Shown here in pieces: positions 11,123 through 23,141 of a stretch of DNA of 64,000 nt. Source of the DNA: Raphanus sativus (taxonomy: Eukaryota; Streptophyta; Magnoliopsida; Brassicales; Brassicaceae). Made by a program: the position numbers and the translations under genes. The stretch lies in NCBI RefSeq assembly GCF_000801105.2, contig NC_079512.1, positions 27,917,848 through 27,981,847 of the forward strand, read 5' to 3'. Below the pieces are notes generated by a model. It was given only the letters and a program-made list of their open reading frames with translations, did not search any database and was not told the DNA's origin. How positions within the stretch are numbered: position 1 is the first letter of the stretch; every line of letters begins with the position of its first letter.

Positions 11123-11503
11123 TAAAGAGTGACCAACTTCGAGTTTTGTATTTATCAAGTCAATTCTAATGATTTGTAAATTACTATGTAATGTTTATTA
11201 AGTTTTAGTGTGATGATTTCGAAATACAAAGTAGAGTTTTCGATTTTGGGATTGTAGTGTTCTTATTCATTTTAGTGTTGGAGTGTAGTATCTTAGAACT
11301 CGATTTAATGTTAATAGAGTAACCCCTTTTGAGGTTTATACCCGCTTGGACCCACCCGAATTTAAAAAAAACCCACCCGAGACCCGGATCCAGACAACCC
11401 CAAAACACGTGAAATTGTATCATTTGTTGAAACAAAGGAAACCAAACAAGAGAGAAAGGGCGATTAGGGTTCTTCATCGGCGACTCTAGAAACGAGACCA
11501 AAC

Positions 11504-12071
11504 ATGAGCAGTTCGTCAATTTCCTCCTCTCGTTTTCCTCGAATTTCAACTCATGGTGTCCCTTCAAGATGCTGGTGTGGGGAGGGCATAACCACTTTTG
11601 CATCTTCGACGACGGAGAATCGGTATCGAAGATTCTACCGATGCGAAGTTGCAATACATGTAACTCGATTCAGTCGTTACTTTGCTTTTCTTTATGTGAT
11701 TTCAGTCCTTCCTTTGCTTTCCTTTATGTAACCACTTTTGTTTTTGTTTCTGGTAGAAAAAATCTGAGAATCATCTATTTAAATGGATTGATGAAGCTTT
11801 GCTTGACGAGATACGAGAAGTAGATGCGAAACATGATAGGGTTTCTCGACGGCTTGCTAGAGTTGAACACGAGATGACACAGAAGATGAATGAGAAGGTG
11901 ACGTTGGAGATTGCTAGAGTAGAACATGAGATGACACAGAAGATGAATGAGAAGGTAATAGTGGAGATTGCTAGAGTCCAAGAAGAGATACAAAAGAAGC
12001 TAAAGATTGCGACAGTGGCGATGGTACTTGTCGGAGCCATCGCAGTGATGTGGACTTCTCATACTGTCTGA
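11504..12071 (+). CDS. GRF-type zinc finger, coiled-coil, C-terminal membrane anchor protein
   Basis: Two exons (11504-11659 and 11757-12071) give 156 aa. Residues about 18-62 resemble a GRF zinc finger: PSRCWCG with C23/C25, FYRC with C47, then HLFKW at 58-62. The middle is a charged helix with a perfect in-frame duplication of IARVEHEMTQKMNEKV (51-bp unit). The last about 20 residues (VAMVLVGAIAVMW) are hydrophobic, suggesting a tail anchor. Small GRF-finger/coiled-coil/TM proteins are common near plant transposons, but their role is not known. Orientation is the same as the DUF1985 gene. A short 5' region begins after the tandem repeats at 11122. Confidence 0.7.
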
Positions 12072-12351
12072 ACTAGTTCTAGTGATGCTCATTATAATTA
12101 GCTTCTGTTTACAACTTCTTGCTGGGTCATTATTGGCTTCTTGTTTACAATTGATAGGTCGTTCTATTCAGCTTCTTTTTACAACTTTATGCAAGAGTCT
12201 TCGCAGGTAGTTGCAGTTTGAAGTAGAGTACAAAAAGCAATCAAGTAATTATGATAAAACGAGTAAATCAAGTAGAACAAGAAAATCCAAAAGCAAACAA
12301 AACGAGTAAATCAAGTAGTCAACAACAATAAGAAAAAATAGAAAATCAGAG

Positions 12352-14601
12352 CTAAATAGCTCTGTCACATGTAGCCCTGTTATGATTCTCTTCGCCACAT
12401 CGACTGCATCTGCGCCTCTTTTTTTCTTGACCTCGTTGGGACGAACGAAGCTTGTCTTCAACTGTCTCGTATCTGCGTTTTCTTCTCCTTCCTGCTCCTC
12501 TTCTTGATTCAGGCGGTAGTACACTAGCAATTTCAACTTCATTTGGAACAACCCAACTATCTTCAGGAACACCTATTGGATTGATAGTTTCTTGATAAGC
12601 TGTTCTCCATGTGGAAGTAGTGTACATGTCATCCGTTAGTGAGGATGGGGATCGGCCAACTGTTAAACCTGCTTTGATGGCGTGTCTACATGGAATTTTA
12701 AGCAGGTCATATTTCCCACATGAGCAAGTTCTTCTGTCCAAATCAACCAGGCAGTCAAATGTATCTCCACGAACCAAGAAACGATGCTCGTTAACTGGTT
12801 GCACAAGAAACGTTCTACCCTTGGTAATCCGCCTATCTATCTTTTTCTCGATGCGGATAGTTAATGGTTTTGTATGCTTCCTGCTTTTTGTCCGACGTTC
12901 AAAGAACCAACGAGTTAGCATTTCTCTGATGCTATCCAACAACGGAATGACTGGATACTCTCTTGGTGAGCGCAAAGCTGAGTTGATTGATTCAGCCGGG
13001 TTTGTCGTCCTGATGTCGTACCTGAATCCTTGAAACCGACAGCGAGCCCACTTTCTAACATCTGCATCAACCAAATATTTTCCAATAGCTGGACTGATAT
13101 TGCACACAGCTTCGAATCGCGTCCGAAAATCAACGACTCTATAAGCTTTAGAAGCTTTTGCAATCAATCCAACCATTCCATTTCCTCTGTAATGTGTGAC
13201 CACATTATTCAACAAATGGTGAATGCAGATTCCGTGTTCAGCAAGAGGATATACATTCTCAATCGCCTTACAAAGTGAGCTATTTCTGTCTGATACAAAA
13301 GCTAGGGAACGGTCGTCAGCTACAACAACTTGTAGCTCTCTCATAAACCAATCCCACGAGCGATCATTTTCTGAGTCCACAACCGCAAATGCAATAGGAT
13401 ACAAGTTAGAGTTTCCATCTAAAGCTGTCGCAACAAGTAATACCCCTTTGTATTTGCTCTTCAAAAATGTCCCATCGACAACAAGAACTTTTCGCATGGC
13501 TGTGTGAAAACCTCGCACAGATTGCCCAAACGAAACAAAGAGAAATCGGAATCTACCATCAACATCAGTCTCATAAAACGTGTGTGTTCCTGGATTAGCT
13601 TCTTTCAGCATGTGCAAGTATTTCGGAATTTTTTCAAAACTCTTCTCCGGAATACCTCGGACCATATTAATTGCAAACTCTCGAGCATCCCATGCTAAGG
13701 ACTTAGATATCTCACATCCATGATCCATTCTCATAATCTGTATGATATCGTTAACTTTGGGACCTTCTTTCACACCCTCGTACCTATGCATTATTAGACT
13801 CCCAATAGTTTTCGCAGAAGCTGTCCGACCACCATTTTTCATACTCGACGCAGCACATGTATGATCCGCCACATATTTTTTGATGATGAAATATGTGGAT
13901 CCTGATAACCCCTCAGCACGAACACTCCAGTTGCAATGATTGTCAATGCATCTGATGTACCAAAGTTTTCTGTCCGATTTCACAACTTTGTAATCGAAGT
14001 GATGCTTCATCGCTGACATTTCCAACGCTGCTTTCAACAGCGATTTGTTTTGAAAGGTTTCACCTCTCTTCACAACATCCACCAAAGAAAACCGAACACT
14101 GTTTTCCTTAGGATCTTCTTCTGCAGTTGAGACGACAACATCATCTTCTTCAACATCCTGGCTTGATTCAGATGAACTACCATCGTCATCTTGAGGTGGA
14201 AACGAGGAAGGTTCACCTTTCTCTCTGAAAGGCGAGTTGGATTCCTTCATATCAACTTCAAAGTCTTGGCTGTTTCCATTGATAGGTGAAGTTGACACAC
14301 ACAACCTTGTAGAAGCTTTTCCTCGTACATATGTTAAGAAATTTTTGACTTGTCTATCATTCGCAATGATCACTGGCGGACAGTCTACTGCACCGATTAA
14401 CTCCATAGGTAAGTAGCTTAACTCCAGCTCAAACTCGTTTTGGTCTATTCCAAAATCATCAAAAGCCAAAATCCTTAGATATTCAAAGGAACTTGTCAAC
14501 TCCACAACCAATACTCTACCCCGTTTCTTCTCATCAACAGCAAATTCCCATCCTTTAAGGGGACTGAATTTCCACACCCCACAAGAAGCATAAATATGCA
14601 T
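12352..14601 (-). CDS. MuDR/MULE transposase
   Basis: A single uninterrupted reading frame of 749 aa from the first ATG (14601). The open frame extends to 14679, but that codon is GTG. Domains: an acidic N-terminal segment (about 120-170); a MuDR DNA-binding region (about 175-250, KLWYIRCIDNHCNWSVRAEG); and the MULE DDE domain (about 360-460) with D376 in VLVVDGTFLKS, D438 in FVSDRNSSL and E537 in TNPAESINS as likely catalytic residues. A SWIM zinc finger follows (C626, C628, C638, H640 in CSCGKYDLLKIPCRHA), then a C-terminal basic stretch and a CCHC zinc knuckle (C732, C735, H740, C745). All motifs are intact, so it could be active. It is convergent with the GRF gene. Confidence 0.92.
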   Translation of the reverse strand: MHIYASCGVWKFSPLKGWEFAVDEKKRGRVLVVELTSSFEYLRILAFDDFGIDQNEFELELSYLPMELIGAVDCPPVIIANDRQVKNFLTYVRGKASTRLCVSTSPINGNSQDFEVDMKESNSPFREKGEPSSFPPQDDDGSSSESSQDVEEDDVVVSTAEEDPKENSVRFSLVDVVKRGETFQNKSLLKAALEMSAMKHHFDYKVVKSDRKLWYIRCIDNHCNWSVRAEGLSGSTYFIIKKYVADHTCAASSMKNGGRTASAKTIGSLIMHRYEGVKEGPKVNDIIQIMRMDHGCEISKSLAWDAREFAINMVRGIPEKSFEKIPKYLHMLKEANPGTHTFYETDVDGRFRFLFVSFGQSVRGFHTAMRKVLVVDGTFLKSKYKGVLLVATALDGNSNLYPIAFAVVDSENDRSWDWFMRELQVVVADDRSLAFVSDRNSSLCKAIENVYPLAEHGICIHHLLNNVVTHYRGNGMVGLIAKASKAYRVVDFRTRFEAVCNISPAIGKYLVDADVRKWARCRFQGFRYDIRTTNPAESINSALRSPREYPVIPLLDSIREMLTRWFFERRTKSRKHTKPLTIRIEKKIDRRITKGRTFLVQPVNEHRFLVRGDTFDCLVDLDRRTCSCGKYDLLKIPCRHAIKAGLTVGRSPSSLTDDMYTTSTWRTAYQETINPIGVPEDSWVVPNEVEIASVLPPESRRGAGRRRKRRYETVEDKLRSSQRGQEKKRRRCSRCGEENHNRATCDRAI

Positions 14602-14833
14602 CTTCAACAATAGCTTCAAAATTTTTGGTTGATTTCTAAAAAAAATCTTAATAACGTGTGTGAGGAAGAAGGAGATCACGTTTTTTAATTTTTTTTAAAA
14701 AAAATTAATTTAGGAAACATGAAAATCACTAAAATTTAGGAAGTTTTAGATTCAAAAATATACACTTAACAGATTTTGGAGATATTTAAGGAAAATTAAC
14801 ATTTCTGCGTCGGTAGAGGGAACCATCTACTCC

Positions 14834-15129
14834 CGTAGAATATAGTTAAGAGGGTAGATTGTGTAATACAACTGTGGTAGGGAAATACATTTTCGTAGAT
14901 TACTTTGTTAAACTTTCGTAGAGTACTTCTATAATGGCAGATTATTTGCTCAAATGAAATCTACCGTAGTTCAGAACTAAGTTAACATGGCAGGCGGTTC
15001 ATTCTACGAAAGTAGATTTATATTTTACAGTGGATTTGCTCGTCTACGGCCGTAGATATGTAAGTGATTAGTAGAACCAGTTACCTTCGAGCCCGTAGAC
15101 GGTAGATTAGATTGTCTACGAGCCGTAGA
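14834..15129. repeat. Cluster of TCTACG/CGTAGA motifs in the MULE right subterminal region
   Basis: Nine exact copies of the hexamer CGTAGA or its reverse complement TCTACG occur in about 300 bp (14834, 14894, 14917, 15003, 15043, 15051, 15094, 15115, 15124). Some form palindromes such as TCTACGGCCGTAGA (15043-15056). This is the region between the transposase start and the right TIR. They could be transposase or regulator binding sites. I did not see a matching cluster at the left end. Confidence 0.8.
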
Positions 15130-15274
15130 CCAGAATATAAAATTATGATCTACTTATATTTAATCAACAAAACTATTTTTCATATGATTGTCTCTTGTTC
15201 ATGTACGATTTGTATATTTTTTCATATTTTTCGGACTTTTAAAATAATTGTTATGAATTTTTAAAGTTCATCAG

Positions 15275-15363
15275 GGACATGAAAGTCAAAAACAAGCAAA
15301 AAATGAAATTATGGCAAAGGGACAATGCACTTGTTTTTCTATTCCGTTTTGGCAATTTTTTCT
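15275..15363 (-). repeat. Right terminal inverted repeat of the MULE
   Basis: Contains ATTATGGCAAAGGGACAATG, the reverse complement of the left TIR core with one difference, and ends ...GGCAATTTTTTC before a T-run. Confidence 0.7.
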
Positions 15364-17049
15364 TTTTTTTTTGTAAGAAAAACAAAGCAAGAGGAAAAAA
15401 AACAAATTATGATAACCAAACCAATGCCAACTTAACATATATATATTTTCTTCCTTTATTGGTATGATTCCGCTGTCCCATTGAAAAATTCAGAAGACAT
15501 CAATAAAACCAATTGTCAAAAGGAAATTCAATAGAAGACTCACATTTTTCAAGAATTAATAATAATAATAATTAATTAAAAATATATCTTTAAAATATTT
15601 TTTTTTATCCATATCACATTAATTCTTATGTTGGTTAATTATATAGATACATCAATGAAATTAAAATATTATATATTGTTACCATTATTAAATTATTTTC
15701 CTTTTTAGTATAATTTATGTTTTGTATTTTTAAAAAAATAAACATATATTATAAAAATGAAATAATTATAAATTTTAAATTATTTTATAAAAAAGGAAAA
15801 TATTTATATATACTGTGGTTTTACAAAAACGAAACCTAACAAAAAATAAACTGATATGAAGAAGAAATAATATGCAATTTAAAACATAATATTAACTCTT
15901 AAATAGCATAAAATATATTTTTAAAATAATAAAACGAGATACCTTTAGTTGACTATAAATGTTATATCTTTAATTGAGTAAAATTTTATATAATTACAAA
16001 CAATATCTATAAAAAAGTTTACGTACATAAATCTTTATTTTACTAAATAGTTACATTCTTTTTTTGATTTATTATTTTCTTTATATTTGTATAATCCAAT
16101 AACATAATAAAAGTACCTAAGAAAATCTGAATAATTATGTTAAGATGGTTAAAAATAATGTTCAGTGTACATTTTATAATTATAAAGGTATACATTTACT
16201 TAGAATTTACAATTATTTTAACTATTGTAAATATTTATATGCGTTCATGAGCTTTAATTTTTTCTGATTATTTTCCTTTGTAAAACTTCCTAGTAATCAT
16301 CACTTTATTTTTTCTAATATTTTGGGTGATCAACACATATCAAATCATTATAAATATTACAAAAATATATTTATAAATCTAAGATAAAAAACTGAACTAA
16401 GACGATAAATAAAATCAATTCGATTTGGCTTGATATGAATTAAATATATGTATACTTTAATTTGATGGAGTATATGTAATTTAAATATACCCATGGAATA
16501 CGTAAATAGAATAATCCAATTTATTATATTCAAAATTAAATTATTAATGAAAATAAAACTATATTATTTTTATAGTAATAGTTTGTTTATTTTCTTACAT
16601 ATAAATTACAGGATGATTCAAAATATATTAATAAATAAAAATAAAATATTAAGTAATTGTCATAGTTTAGTTCTTTTTAAAGTATATATGCATAATATTT
16701 CAAAATATTATGTTTATATTCATTTATGAAATTTTGAATAGATCGATGTTTTAGTTTATTTTTCTATTTGATTCTAAAAAAATTATATATATATATATAT
16801 ATAACATGCTATGCATAATTTTATTAAAAAAATATTTACTTATCAAATAGAACAACCCAAATTAAATACAAATTAAAAAATTAATCAAAATTTAAAACTA
16901 TCTAGATAATGAACCAACGTGTAACTTTATGCTTTGGATATATACACATCTCCATTTCTCTCAGTAACAATCCCGCTTCCAGCACTTTTTCTTCTTTGCA
17001 CAATAGTTAACAACCAAACTAAAAATAACAACATTCGAATAAACCTCGA
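15364..17049. other. Very AT-rich spacer
   Basis: About 1.7 kb of extremely AT-rich DNA with an (AT)n run near 16783-16802. No supported gene. Confidence 0.5.
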
Positions 17050-17193
17050 ACAACACGGATATGGGCCTATGCTTTAAGGCCCATTTGCATACCTGGAGAA
17101 AGGGTCTATCCGTGGGCTGCACCTCCCCTTGGGGATTAGTCTGGGCCCTTCCATAGGTCCGGGATACCCCAGGTTAATCAAAAAAAAAAAAAA
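17050..17193 (+). mobile_element. Probable 3' end of a retroposon with poly(A) tail
   Basis: A GC-richer block with tcgtgggctgcacctcccc-like sequence (CCGTGGGCTGCACCTCCCCT), then GTCCGGGATACCCCAGG, followed by TTAATC and a run of 16-17 A at 17179. Unique-looking GC-rich sequence ending in a pure A tail within AT-rich DNA suggests a SINE or LINE 3' end. Family not identified. Confidence 0.4.
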
Positions 17194-18402
17194 AAACTAT
17201 ATCGTTGTAGGCTTCTTTGATGGCATGTACACTATAGTAATAAGAGCTAATTAGTATAGTGTGAGTGATGAGGTTTAGTTCCTCGATTTTGTCCCTAAAG
17301 CCTTACTTCTAGCAAAGTTCCCAAATTTACAAAGCTCCCTCAAGTAGAGTACTGTAGCTAACAATATCAGGCAATATACCGTTCTTTACCATTTAAGAGA
17401 TAAAACTACAAGCCTCGTCAGCCAAACCATGTTCACATAGACCTCGAATCACATTGTTGTAACTTGTAAGTGACTATGTTAACTCTGACTACTCTATTTC
17501 TAAGCAAACTAACTGCGAGTCACACATCATATGAATCAACACATTGAGAGGAAAAACATCTGGCGAAACCCCACAGGTTATATTTTTGCTGTAAACCAAC
17601 GATATCTGGTTGGGTATCAAACATTTGAAAATGATATATATGTCCTAATGGTAGCCAGGCCCTATATATGATGGACCTATGGATGAGTCTATACTGAGCT
17701 TTACATTTTCGGGTCTAAATTTATATAGTCTATTTTTGTAGACTAAAACATAACTAAAATAGTTAATCAATCCAATCAGCTTGATTTAACCAAACCATAC
17801 TTTAACCCGAGATTTAGATTAGAAAATGAAAATTTACACTTGCGAAAGAATGAACGATCAAACAAAACATAATCCAAAAAATAAATTTTCCAATTTCTGA
17901 ATGAACCTGAAAAATATACAAAAGCAGATGAAAAATCCGCTAGATGAAGAAACAAATCCCAAAACTGAACAAAAAATCTGATAAATAGAAGAGATATCTG
18001 AATAATTCGGAAATTAATCTCTGACTAATCAAGCAGTATCAAAAACAAATAAGCTTAGAAATCTTTCCTTTCTATGAAAGATGCAGAGACTGAGGAGACA
18101 AAGAAAGATATGACTTGCATACTTTGATTTGTTATAAAGGCTTTTCTATAATGCAGATGATATACATGACTTGATTCCACAACATCAATACCAAATTACA
18201 ATAAATGCCTAGATATATTGCCTTGTGTTACATTGTATCTGGTCTGGGACAAAAGGGACGTTTTTCGTTTTGGTTCAGGTGCGAGCACTTTCATCAACTG
18301 TGTGTGTATATAAGTAGTTGTCTCTTCTCCTCTCAATAGTAAATTTACCAAGGAAGTAACCAAATTGATAATAAACTCCTTTTGAATTCTAAAAGTTGAT
18401 CT
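17194..18402. other. FDH upstream spacer
   Basis: No coding sequence supported. The last few hundred bases should hold the FDH promoter. A TATATAAG stretch at about 18307-18314 is a plausible TATA box about 90 bp upstream of the start codon. Confidence 0.4.
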
Positions 18403-20704
18403 ATGAGAATCATGGCGACGAGAAGATTCACCGGTGCAGCGATCAGAGCCTGTTCTTTTTCTTCGGGTTACTTTGCACGCCGACTTCATGTAAGATCTTC
18501 CATCTCTCTTCTTTTCAAGATTTTTGGTGTTAATATGTTTTATAAGTTGGTCATCAAAGTGAATTCTGGAGACACACGTTGGTGTATGCTCTTTCATTAT
18601 TCAATAGGCCTCTTGTACGGCGAGTAATGGTTCTGACTGTGCAAGTGTAGAGGTTTTCAGATCTTTTTATGTACGAGTTCACTTAAATTAATGAGATCCA
18701 GTTTTGGTGTTGAAGAATCGATTTTGTTTAGATAATAATTCAGACGGTGCATAACTGTGAAATTAGGATAGTGCAACTGTCCTTTCTTCTTATTAAGTGA
18801 TTTATTTCATTTTCCAATCTAGAAGCAACGACTACATGGTATATATCTCTTTCTTGATTTATTAAACGGCATGATATTTAAGTTGGATGCTTACAGATTT
18901 TGGGCCTCAAAACGGTTGGGTTTTTGTATGTTATTACTAATTGAGTGTATACGTGTTAGCCTTCAAACTTGAAACGCAAGACTTACTTAAAGACATGGTC
19001 TCTTTTTTTTTTTGGGCAAACAAAGACATGGTCTCTTTAATTCTTAGATGCTTCAAGTTTGCTTTCATATATATATGTATGGCTATGTACAGACTTTATG
19101 TTAAATAGTTTTCTGAATCGGTTTATGAAACAGGCTTCTTCTGGTGAGAGCAAAAAGATTGTCGGTGTTTTCTACAAAGCTAACGATTACGCTACCAAGA
19201 ACCCTAACTTCCTCGGCTGCGTCGAGAACGCCTTAGGAATCCGCAACTGGCTTGAAACACAAGGGCATCAGTACATTGTTACCGACGACAAAGAAGGTCC
19301 AGACTGCGGTAAGTACTCATCCAATCCATACATAAGATTTTTTATCACTTAAAAAATATACTATATTATTACTTAATTATTATTGTATTGGGTCAAAATT
19401 ATGATTATTATTATCTGATATTCACTTATTGAAGATATATGCTTTTATATTTATTATTCTCTCTCTTTTTTTTTAACAACTAGCACATATAATGATATAT
19501 GTATGACTCTTCTAATTAATGCTAGCTACTCTTATAATTGGCAGAACTTGAGAAGCATATCCCGGACCTCCATGTCTTGATATCCACTCCATTTCACCCG
19601 GCATATGTGACTGCGGAAAGGATCAAGAAAGCCAAGAACCTGCAGCTTCTCCTCACTGCTGGTATTGGATCCGATCACATTGACCTACAAGCAGCTGCAG
19701 CAGCTGGATTGACGGTAGCTGAAGTCACGGGAAGCAACGTGGTCTCAGTAGCAGAAGATGAGCTGATGAGAATCCTGATTCTCATGCGCAACTTTGTGCC
19801 AGGGTACAACCAGGTCATCAATGGGGAGTGGAACGTTGCTGGCATTGCGTATAGAGCGTATGATCTGGAAGGGAAGACGATAGGAACTGTAGGAGCTGGA
19901 CGAATCGGAAAGCTTTTGTTACAGAGGCTGAAACCATTCGGGTGCAACTTATTGTACCATGACAGGCTTCAGATGGAGCCCGAGCTGGAGCAAGAGATTG
20001 GTGCTAACTACGTTGAGAACTTGAATGAAATGCTACCTAAGTGTGATGTTGTGGTTGTCAACATGCCTCTCACTGAGAAGACAAGGTAGTATGATGTCAA
20101 TATCACAAACATGAGCGAGACTGAGACATTTGTTAGTGATTTAACCAAATGGATTCTTGTTTATGTAGAGGAATGTTCAACAAAGAGATGATAAGCAAAC
20201 TGAAGAAAGGAGTTTTGATAGTGAACAACGCAAGAGCAGCAATCATGGATAGACAAGCTGTGGTGGAAGCGATGGAGAGTGGACACATCGGAGGGTATAG
20301 CGGGGACGTGTGGGACCCACAGCCAGCACCTAAGGACCATCCATGGCGTTACATGCCTAACCAAGCCATGACCCCTCACATATCTGGCACAACCATCGAT
20401 GCGCAGGTAATATTGTTTTCTTTAAAGAGTTAACAAATATCAAACATGATAGAATAGCTTTGAAAATAATCAAATATATATGTGCCAACGAATCAAAATA
20501 TGTTATTGAGTTAATTATAGCTTTTGTAGTCCTAGCCAAATATATTATTGAGATATATATGTTGCTTTATTTGATTATAAAAAAAAACAGCTACGTTATG
20601 CGGCGGGGACGAAAGACATGTTAGAGAAATACTTCAAGGGAGAAGACTTCCCTGCTCAGAATTACATCGTTAAGGATGGTGTGCTTGCTCCTCAGTACAT
20701 GTAA
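18403..20704 (+). CDS. FDH: NAD-dependent formate dehydrogenase, mitochondrial
   Basis: Five exons (18403-18489, 19134-19308, 19545-20085, 20169-20406, 20591-20704) give 384 aa, the length of Arabidopsis FDH (At5g14780). Starting at the second ATG (18412) would give 381 aa. The enzyme oxidises formate to CO2 with NAD+. The first about 30 residues are rich in R, A and S with few acids, as a mitochondrial presequence. [11 protein letters not shown] starts the mature protein. The Rossmann motif [14 protein letters not shown] lies in exon 3. Catalytic arginine is in [12 protein letters not shown] and the catalytic histidine in [12 protein letters not shown]. Two oddities: NNARAA, where I expect NNARGA in the family, and a C-terminus ending PQYM rather than PQYR. 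Introns follow GT-AG and all phases close. Confidence 0.95.
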
Positions 20705-22299
20705 GCAGCTTTTTCAACTTTGAAGTCTTGCATCCAAAAGGGCGAAACCTTACAAAGAATGAAATAAAATTCTCAATAATTTGTCCCTTTTTCCATTTTT
20801 AAAAGTTGTAATAAAACAATCATGTAACGTTCTATGTTTCATGACATGTATGTTGAATTTTCCAATGATGAATTGCTTATTATATTTTATCTTCGAGTTG
20901 AACCGAACTTTTTAAGGGCCATCGACCCGCAAAAAAATAGTTTCGACATAGACCCGACTTGTTCCGCACCTGGATGTTACAAAAAAAGGATTATGGACAC
21001 ACATCGTCGCTGGGGTAACTAGGACATACATTTGTATAATGTTGGAGAACATGGGTCCAAATCTGTAACAATATTTATATTTCTCGACAACTATCTTAAT
21101 CAATTTTAAATGAGTATTAAAATAATAATAAAAGTATTGTTTTTATTTTCTCTAGATGTGATGGTAATCATTCAACTTATAATTTGATCATGAAACAGTA
21201 GTTAGATATGGTGGTGACAGCCAACTATTATTCTATTTCTCATTCCAAATCTGTCCTTGCCCCATGTTGCATCATCGAATTTTTACTGCATCAGAGTGTG
21301 TTCAAACTTAAAATTTATCTGAAAACATGTTTTAATAAGTTATAAACTTATACTGATTCATAACTCAACCGGAATGTCAACATTTCATTAAAAGATATGC
21401 ACAATCACTAAAGAAGATTAACTTCAGTTATACGATATAGTAACAACAAGTTACATATGTTGGATAGAAAATAAATGCTTCTGATCTTCCATAGTTGAGT
21501 TTTGCAAAAGAAAAAGATCTTCCAACATTTTATAATTGATAAACAGATACCATATTTCACTGACGACAATATTAACATACTAAAAACACGCTTAATCCCA
21601 AAATTGTTACATCACCAAAATTTGCTATTAACCTTTTTTAAAAATCAATTTACTTAAAACCGCACACTATTTTTCTCTAGTCAAACTCAAATCTTTCAAA
21701 TGATTCAAATTATTTATTATACAGGATCTGACAAGATTTGAATTAAGTACGATATGAATTTAAAGCCCTTACACCTACCACATTTCTGCGTATCTAGAAA
21801 ATGTATGACATGTAGTAGTGTCATTTTTATCTAACATTCATGATGTAAAGAAAATAAACATTTGCTTGAGAAAACAATTTATAAAATATCATGCTAGATT
21901 CACAGCGACAGCTGATGAGGATGTTTTTAGCGCTAAAGGGTCTTATCAAATTCTAACCAAACAAGTTTATTAAGAAAATAAACATAATTAATCACAACAA
22001 CTATAATTAACCAAAAGTAGAAAAAAGTTTTTAATTGGAAACAATATATTTAGACTGTATAGGATATTTTGAGGAACAATAATGTGAAAAGAAAGAAAAT
22101 AACATTAACTTCAACCGCGAGGAGACAATCGCAATATGGTAACTAGAAACCGACAAATAAATTTCTGTGCAACATAGGTCCCACTGAAATCCACATACGA
22201 CACCGTTTTCGATTCACACACCATACTAATACGACGTCGTCTCGAGCCACACCACATGAATACGACGTCGTGAAAGTGCATCGCCGGTTAAATTTTTTT
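20705..22299. other. Spacer between FDH and the ARM-repeat gene
   Basis: AT-rich, no gene supported. Near 22229 and 22261 the 9-mer TACGACGTC occurs twice (an ACGT-core type element) about 100 bp before the likely transcribed region of the next gene. Confidence 0.45.
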
Positions 22300-23141
22300 C
22301 CGTCATTCAACAAATAGAAGAAGTCCTCTCTCTTCTCTCTCTCACTCCATTTTCTCTCGCATTTCAAATTCCATTTCCTTAAAGCTCGGCGATCCTCGAG
22401 TCCACGGCGTTTCTCTACTCAGAGTCTGCTACGTTTCGCCGGTAAACTTCTCCCTCTCCCTCCTCATTGTCGGTTACGCAAACTTTCGAACCAGTGCTTG
22501 GTATCTTCATCTAGTGCTGATCTCTGGAATTTTTTAGAATTAGTAAACATTTTAATGATCGGATTTGGAATCGCGAGGACTTGCTTGGCAACGAATCGAG
22601 ATCTTCCGAGTGTACTTGAGCGAGATCGTGTTTCCGTTGTTTATTGTTAATAATATGCTTTGAAGATCGAGTTCGAAATGCAGATCTCTCCTGTGTTTCG
22701 CTTTCGCTTTTGAATTGGCTCCGCCGCCTTGATCTTATTTGAAACAGTCTATGAAGTTGACAAGTAGAGTTTACCAGATAATAGTTTTCTTAATCTGCTT
22801 GTTTACTGGGAGAGTCTGTTGGCTGATTCAAGCTGTTTAGATTTGAATTCATTGAGATTTGTTTGTTTGTTGTGTGTGATTTCTACTTATCGAAGGATCT
22901 AATTATATATTTATATTTGTGATGAGCGCTAGAAACAGACTAGAGTATCTCGCTCAATGCTTTATGTTGTGACAGTATTACGAAAAATTCAGTATCGTAT
23001 AGGCTCTGGATTAAGTTTCTTGAACGTGTGTTTATGTGGAGTAGAGTATGGTTTTGGGATTCGTTGCTTCCACACTGGTTCTTGTGACTTTCTGCATTTT
23101 TGTTTTGACTGGTGACTTTTGTTTTCTAGCTCTTCACGCAT
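22300..23141 (+). promoter_or_regulatory. 5' leader of the ARM gene with a leader intron
   Basis: A CT-rich leader (about 22318-22441) ends at a donor GTAAAC (22442). An acceptor TTTTCTAG ends at 23129, 12 bp before the ATG. This would be a roughly 690-bp leader intron, a layout common in constitutively expressed plant genes. Inferred from sequence only. Confidence 0.55.

Larger units (their letters stand above)
8326..15363. mobile_element. Mutator-like element (MULE), about 7.0 kb, three genes
   Basis: The element is delimited by long imperfect terminal inverted repeats. The left TIR (about 8326-8400) contains GGGAAAATTGGAAATATGGA, then CATTGTCCCTATGCCATAAT. The right TIR (about 15275-15363) gives, on the minus strand, AAAAATTGCCAAAACGGAAT, then CATTGTCCCTTTGCCATAAT at the same spacing. 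Both outer ends sit in T-runs, compatible with a 9-bp all-T target duplication. Inside are a DUF1985 gene (+), a GRF zinc-finger gene (+) and a MuDR-type transposase (-). This gene set is known from plant Mutator-like families that carry DUF1985/Ulp1-type genes. The position falls in a synteny gap between the WER-like and FDH genes. The transposase reading frame is uninterrupted, so the copy may be young. Confidence 0.8.

Noticed and set aside
14602..14679. Extended N-terminus of the transposase
   Set aside because: The frame opens at GTG (14679), not ATG; the first ATG is 14601.
20834..21103. Small ORFs after FDH
   Set aside because: Short frames on both strands in AT-rich DNA with no homology or splice context.
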